Positions 4,387 through 5,445 of a stretch of 5,445 nt of DNA are shown here, in pieces. Each line of letters starts with the position of its first letter. Positions within the stretch are counted from its first letter, which is position 1. Position numbers and translations under genes: made by a program. The stretch lies in assembly GCA_902766815.1 (NCBI GenBank), contig CACXEZ010000142.1, positions 1-5,445 of the forward strand. The letters are read 5' to 3'. This DNA comes from an uncultured Erysipelotrichaceae bacterium. GTDB taxonomy: Bacteria; Bacillota_I; Bacilli_A; RF39; UBA660. The notes under the pieces were generated by a model, which was not told the DNA's origin, ran no database searches, and saw nothing but the letters and a program-made list of their open reading frames with translations.

Positions 4387-5445
4387 ATCTTCTTAATACT
4401 AATATTTGTTTCTTTTTATCATCTCCATCGTAGGTTCCAACAAATTTATCACCAGCATAATAACCGTATGATGAATAATTAGGTGTTGGGAATAATTTTG
4501 ACTCTATATTACCTAGATTATCTTTCATAACGTTACGATATTCACCTATTGAAACTATTGAAATTGGTATGATGTTATTTTTATTATATTTATCTATAAA
4601 GGTGTTAATTCCTCGTGTAAATGCTTTATATATTCTATCTATGTGAGATTCACTACAATAATTAATATTAATTTCTGTTGTATTAAATACGGCATAGCCT
4701 TGTTCTCTATTAACATAAATAGTCATTTTTGCTATTATTTTGTTAGTATGATCTCTGATAACAAGATTTTGACAACTATCAAGAATCATGCTTGCTCTCA
4801 TTATACCGGCACCGGCACCAAGTATGTGAGCACAGCAGTTACAATATTTTCCTAGAATTAAATTTTCATAATCTTGTTTAGGTAGCCAGTGATAAGAAAA
4901 ATCCTTTTCATTGTGTTCCACTAGATCTTCGCTACTATCATAAGAATAAACTGGTTCACCATCTTGATATTTTATTTTACTAAATATATTTCTAGGAGCA
5001 TTTTTACTTTGTTCCATAATCATTTCGCTAATACTTAAAGCATAAGGTTCTGAATAATATTTTTGGAGTAAGCTTGCTAATTCTTTGTTATTTTTATTTA
5101 TACCATCAAATTTTTCTACTAAAAAATAATCTAAACATTTATCAATAGTAACTTTTAGGTGTCTTTGTGAACCTTTGTGAGATGTAGAGGTTTTAGATAT
5201 ATCTCTGAAAGCATTATATATCATTACAATAATTCCAGATGTGTTTTTTTTTAGTTCGATTAACTTTTCATAATTATCTACAAAAAATATTATAAATTCA
5301 TAATCTATTTCATCTCTTGGATTAATGCCACAGAATATTGTGTGGATATCATTGCCAATTATGGGATTAGTACTGTTTTTGTTGACCATTCTTTCATTTA
5401 TGAATGTACTCATTTTTTGACTTATTCTTGCTTCATCAGAAAATA
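4385..5445 (-). CDS. Uncharacterised Cys-rich protein with GNAT-like C-terminal part, N-terminus outside the window
   Basis: The minus-strand frame stays open to the right edge, giving 352 complete residues. An ATG at 5413 exists, but no SD precedes it and the ten upstream codons (FSDEARISQK) read as normal protein, so I treat the gene as 5'-truncated by the window. Numbering from that ATG: residues 20-70 are strand-rich with C28 and C93; 115-140 are helical; 176-209 contain WLPKQDYENLILGKY, then CNCC (191-194) and a Gly-rich AHILGAGAGIMRAS; 216-250 form successive strands (NLVIRD, IIAKMTIYV, GYAVFNTTEI), followed by helix 258-276. The last section resembles the strand-strand-helix core of GNAT acyltransferases, with the Gly-rich turn possibly helping ligand binding. 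CxCC plus C214 and C253 could bind metal. I recall similar unnamed proteins with a WLP...LG.Y..CC pattern in Bacillota and their mobile DNA, but cannot verify this. No function is assigned. Confidence 0.8.
   Translation of the reverse strand, partial: FSDEARISQKMSTFINERMVNKNSTNPIIGNDIHTIFCGINPRDEIDYEFIIFFVDNYEKLIELKKNTSGIIVMIYNAFRDISKTSTSHKGSQRHLKVTIDKCLDYFLVEKFDGINKNNKELASLLQKYYSEPYALSISEMIMEQSKNAPRNIFSKIKYQDGEPVYSYDSSEDLVEHNEKDFSYHWLPKQDYENLILGKYCNCCAHILGAGAGIMRASMILDSCQNLVIRDHTNKIIAKMTIYVNREQGYAVFNTTEININYCSESHIDRIYKAFTRGINTFIDKYNKNNIIPISIVSIGEYRNVMKDNLGNIESKLFPTPNYSSYGYYAGDKFVGTYDGDDKKKQILVLRR

Noticed and set aside
4794..4840. GC-richer patch 'ccggcaccggcacc' as a repeat or foreign insert
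   Set aside because: It encodes the Gly/Ala-rich turn AGAGAG-like segment of the minus-strand protein, and the local composition follows from those codons.
4643..4855. Open frame of 70 codons on the plus strand
   Set aside because: It is antisense to the larger minus-strand gene, with no ribosome site or promoter, and has a low-complexity translation.

Overview
This is an AT-rich window (roughly 30% G+C by eye) with Shine-Dalgarno-led genes, sigma-A type promoters and compact hairpin terminators. It carries the Bacillota-type pair cdaA-cdaR. Together with a prepilin-like short protein and short two-gene operons, this suggests an uncultured, low-GC Bacilli or Mollicutes-related lineage (gut RF39 or Erysipelotrichia-like). 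That placement is inference. Tryptophan is encoded by TGG and no in-frame TGA is needed, so the standard bacterial code fits.

Layout, left to right. (1) The C-terminal end of a gene (1-153) closed by a clear intrinsic terminator (152-178). (2) A near-consensus promoter (182-210) driving a tight two-gene unit: a type IV prepilin-like secreted or membrane protein (236-646) and a membrane-anchored protein with WG-type repeats (648-1244). (3) An extended -10 promoter (1331-1339) in front of cdaA (1369-2202), which encodes the membrane diadenylate cyclase making c-di-AMP. cdaA overlaps cdaR (2189-3562), which encodes its extracytoplasmic YbbR-repeat regulator. The pair ends in a hairpin terminator. 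(4) A 144-bp intergenic region with a candidate promoter, a 22-bp near-perfect palindrome and a strong SD. It leads into an uncharacterised gene (3706-4371) whose centre resembles a transglutaminase or papain-like fold lacking catalytic Cys and His. (5) A convergent minus-strand gene (4385 to beyond the right edge) with a Cys-rich CxCC motif and a GNAT-like C-terminal part. The two convergent genes share one symmetric bidirectional terminator that contains both stop codons.

The best understood part is the c-di-AMP module: CdaA synthesises the nucleotide at the membrane and CdaR modulates it. The usual third gene, glmM, is absent here. CdaA has DGG where the family motif is DGA, and CdaR has an unusually long N-terminal segment before its membrane helix. 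The flanking genes have no evident pathway link to c-di-AMP. I see no mobile element, CRISPR array, tRNA, rRNA or convincing new multi-gene system. The least explained items are the prepilin-like/WG pair and the two convergent genes at the right.
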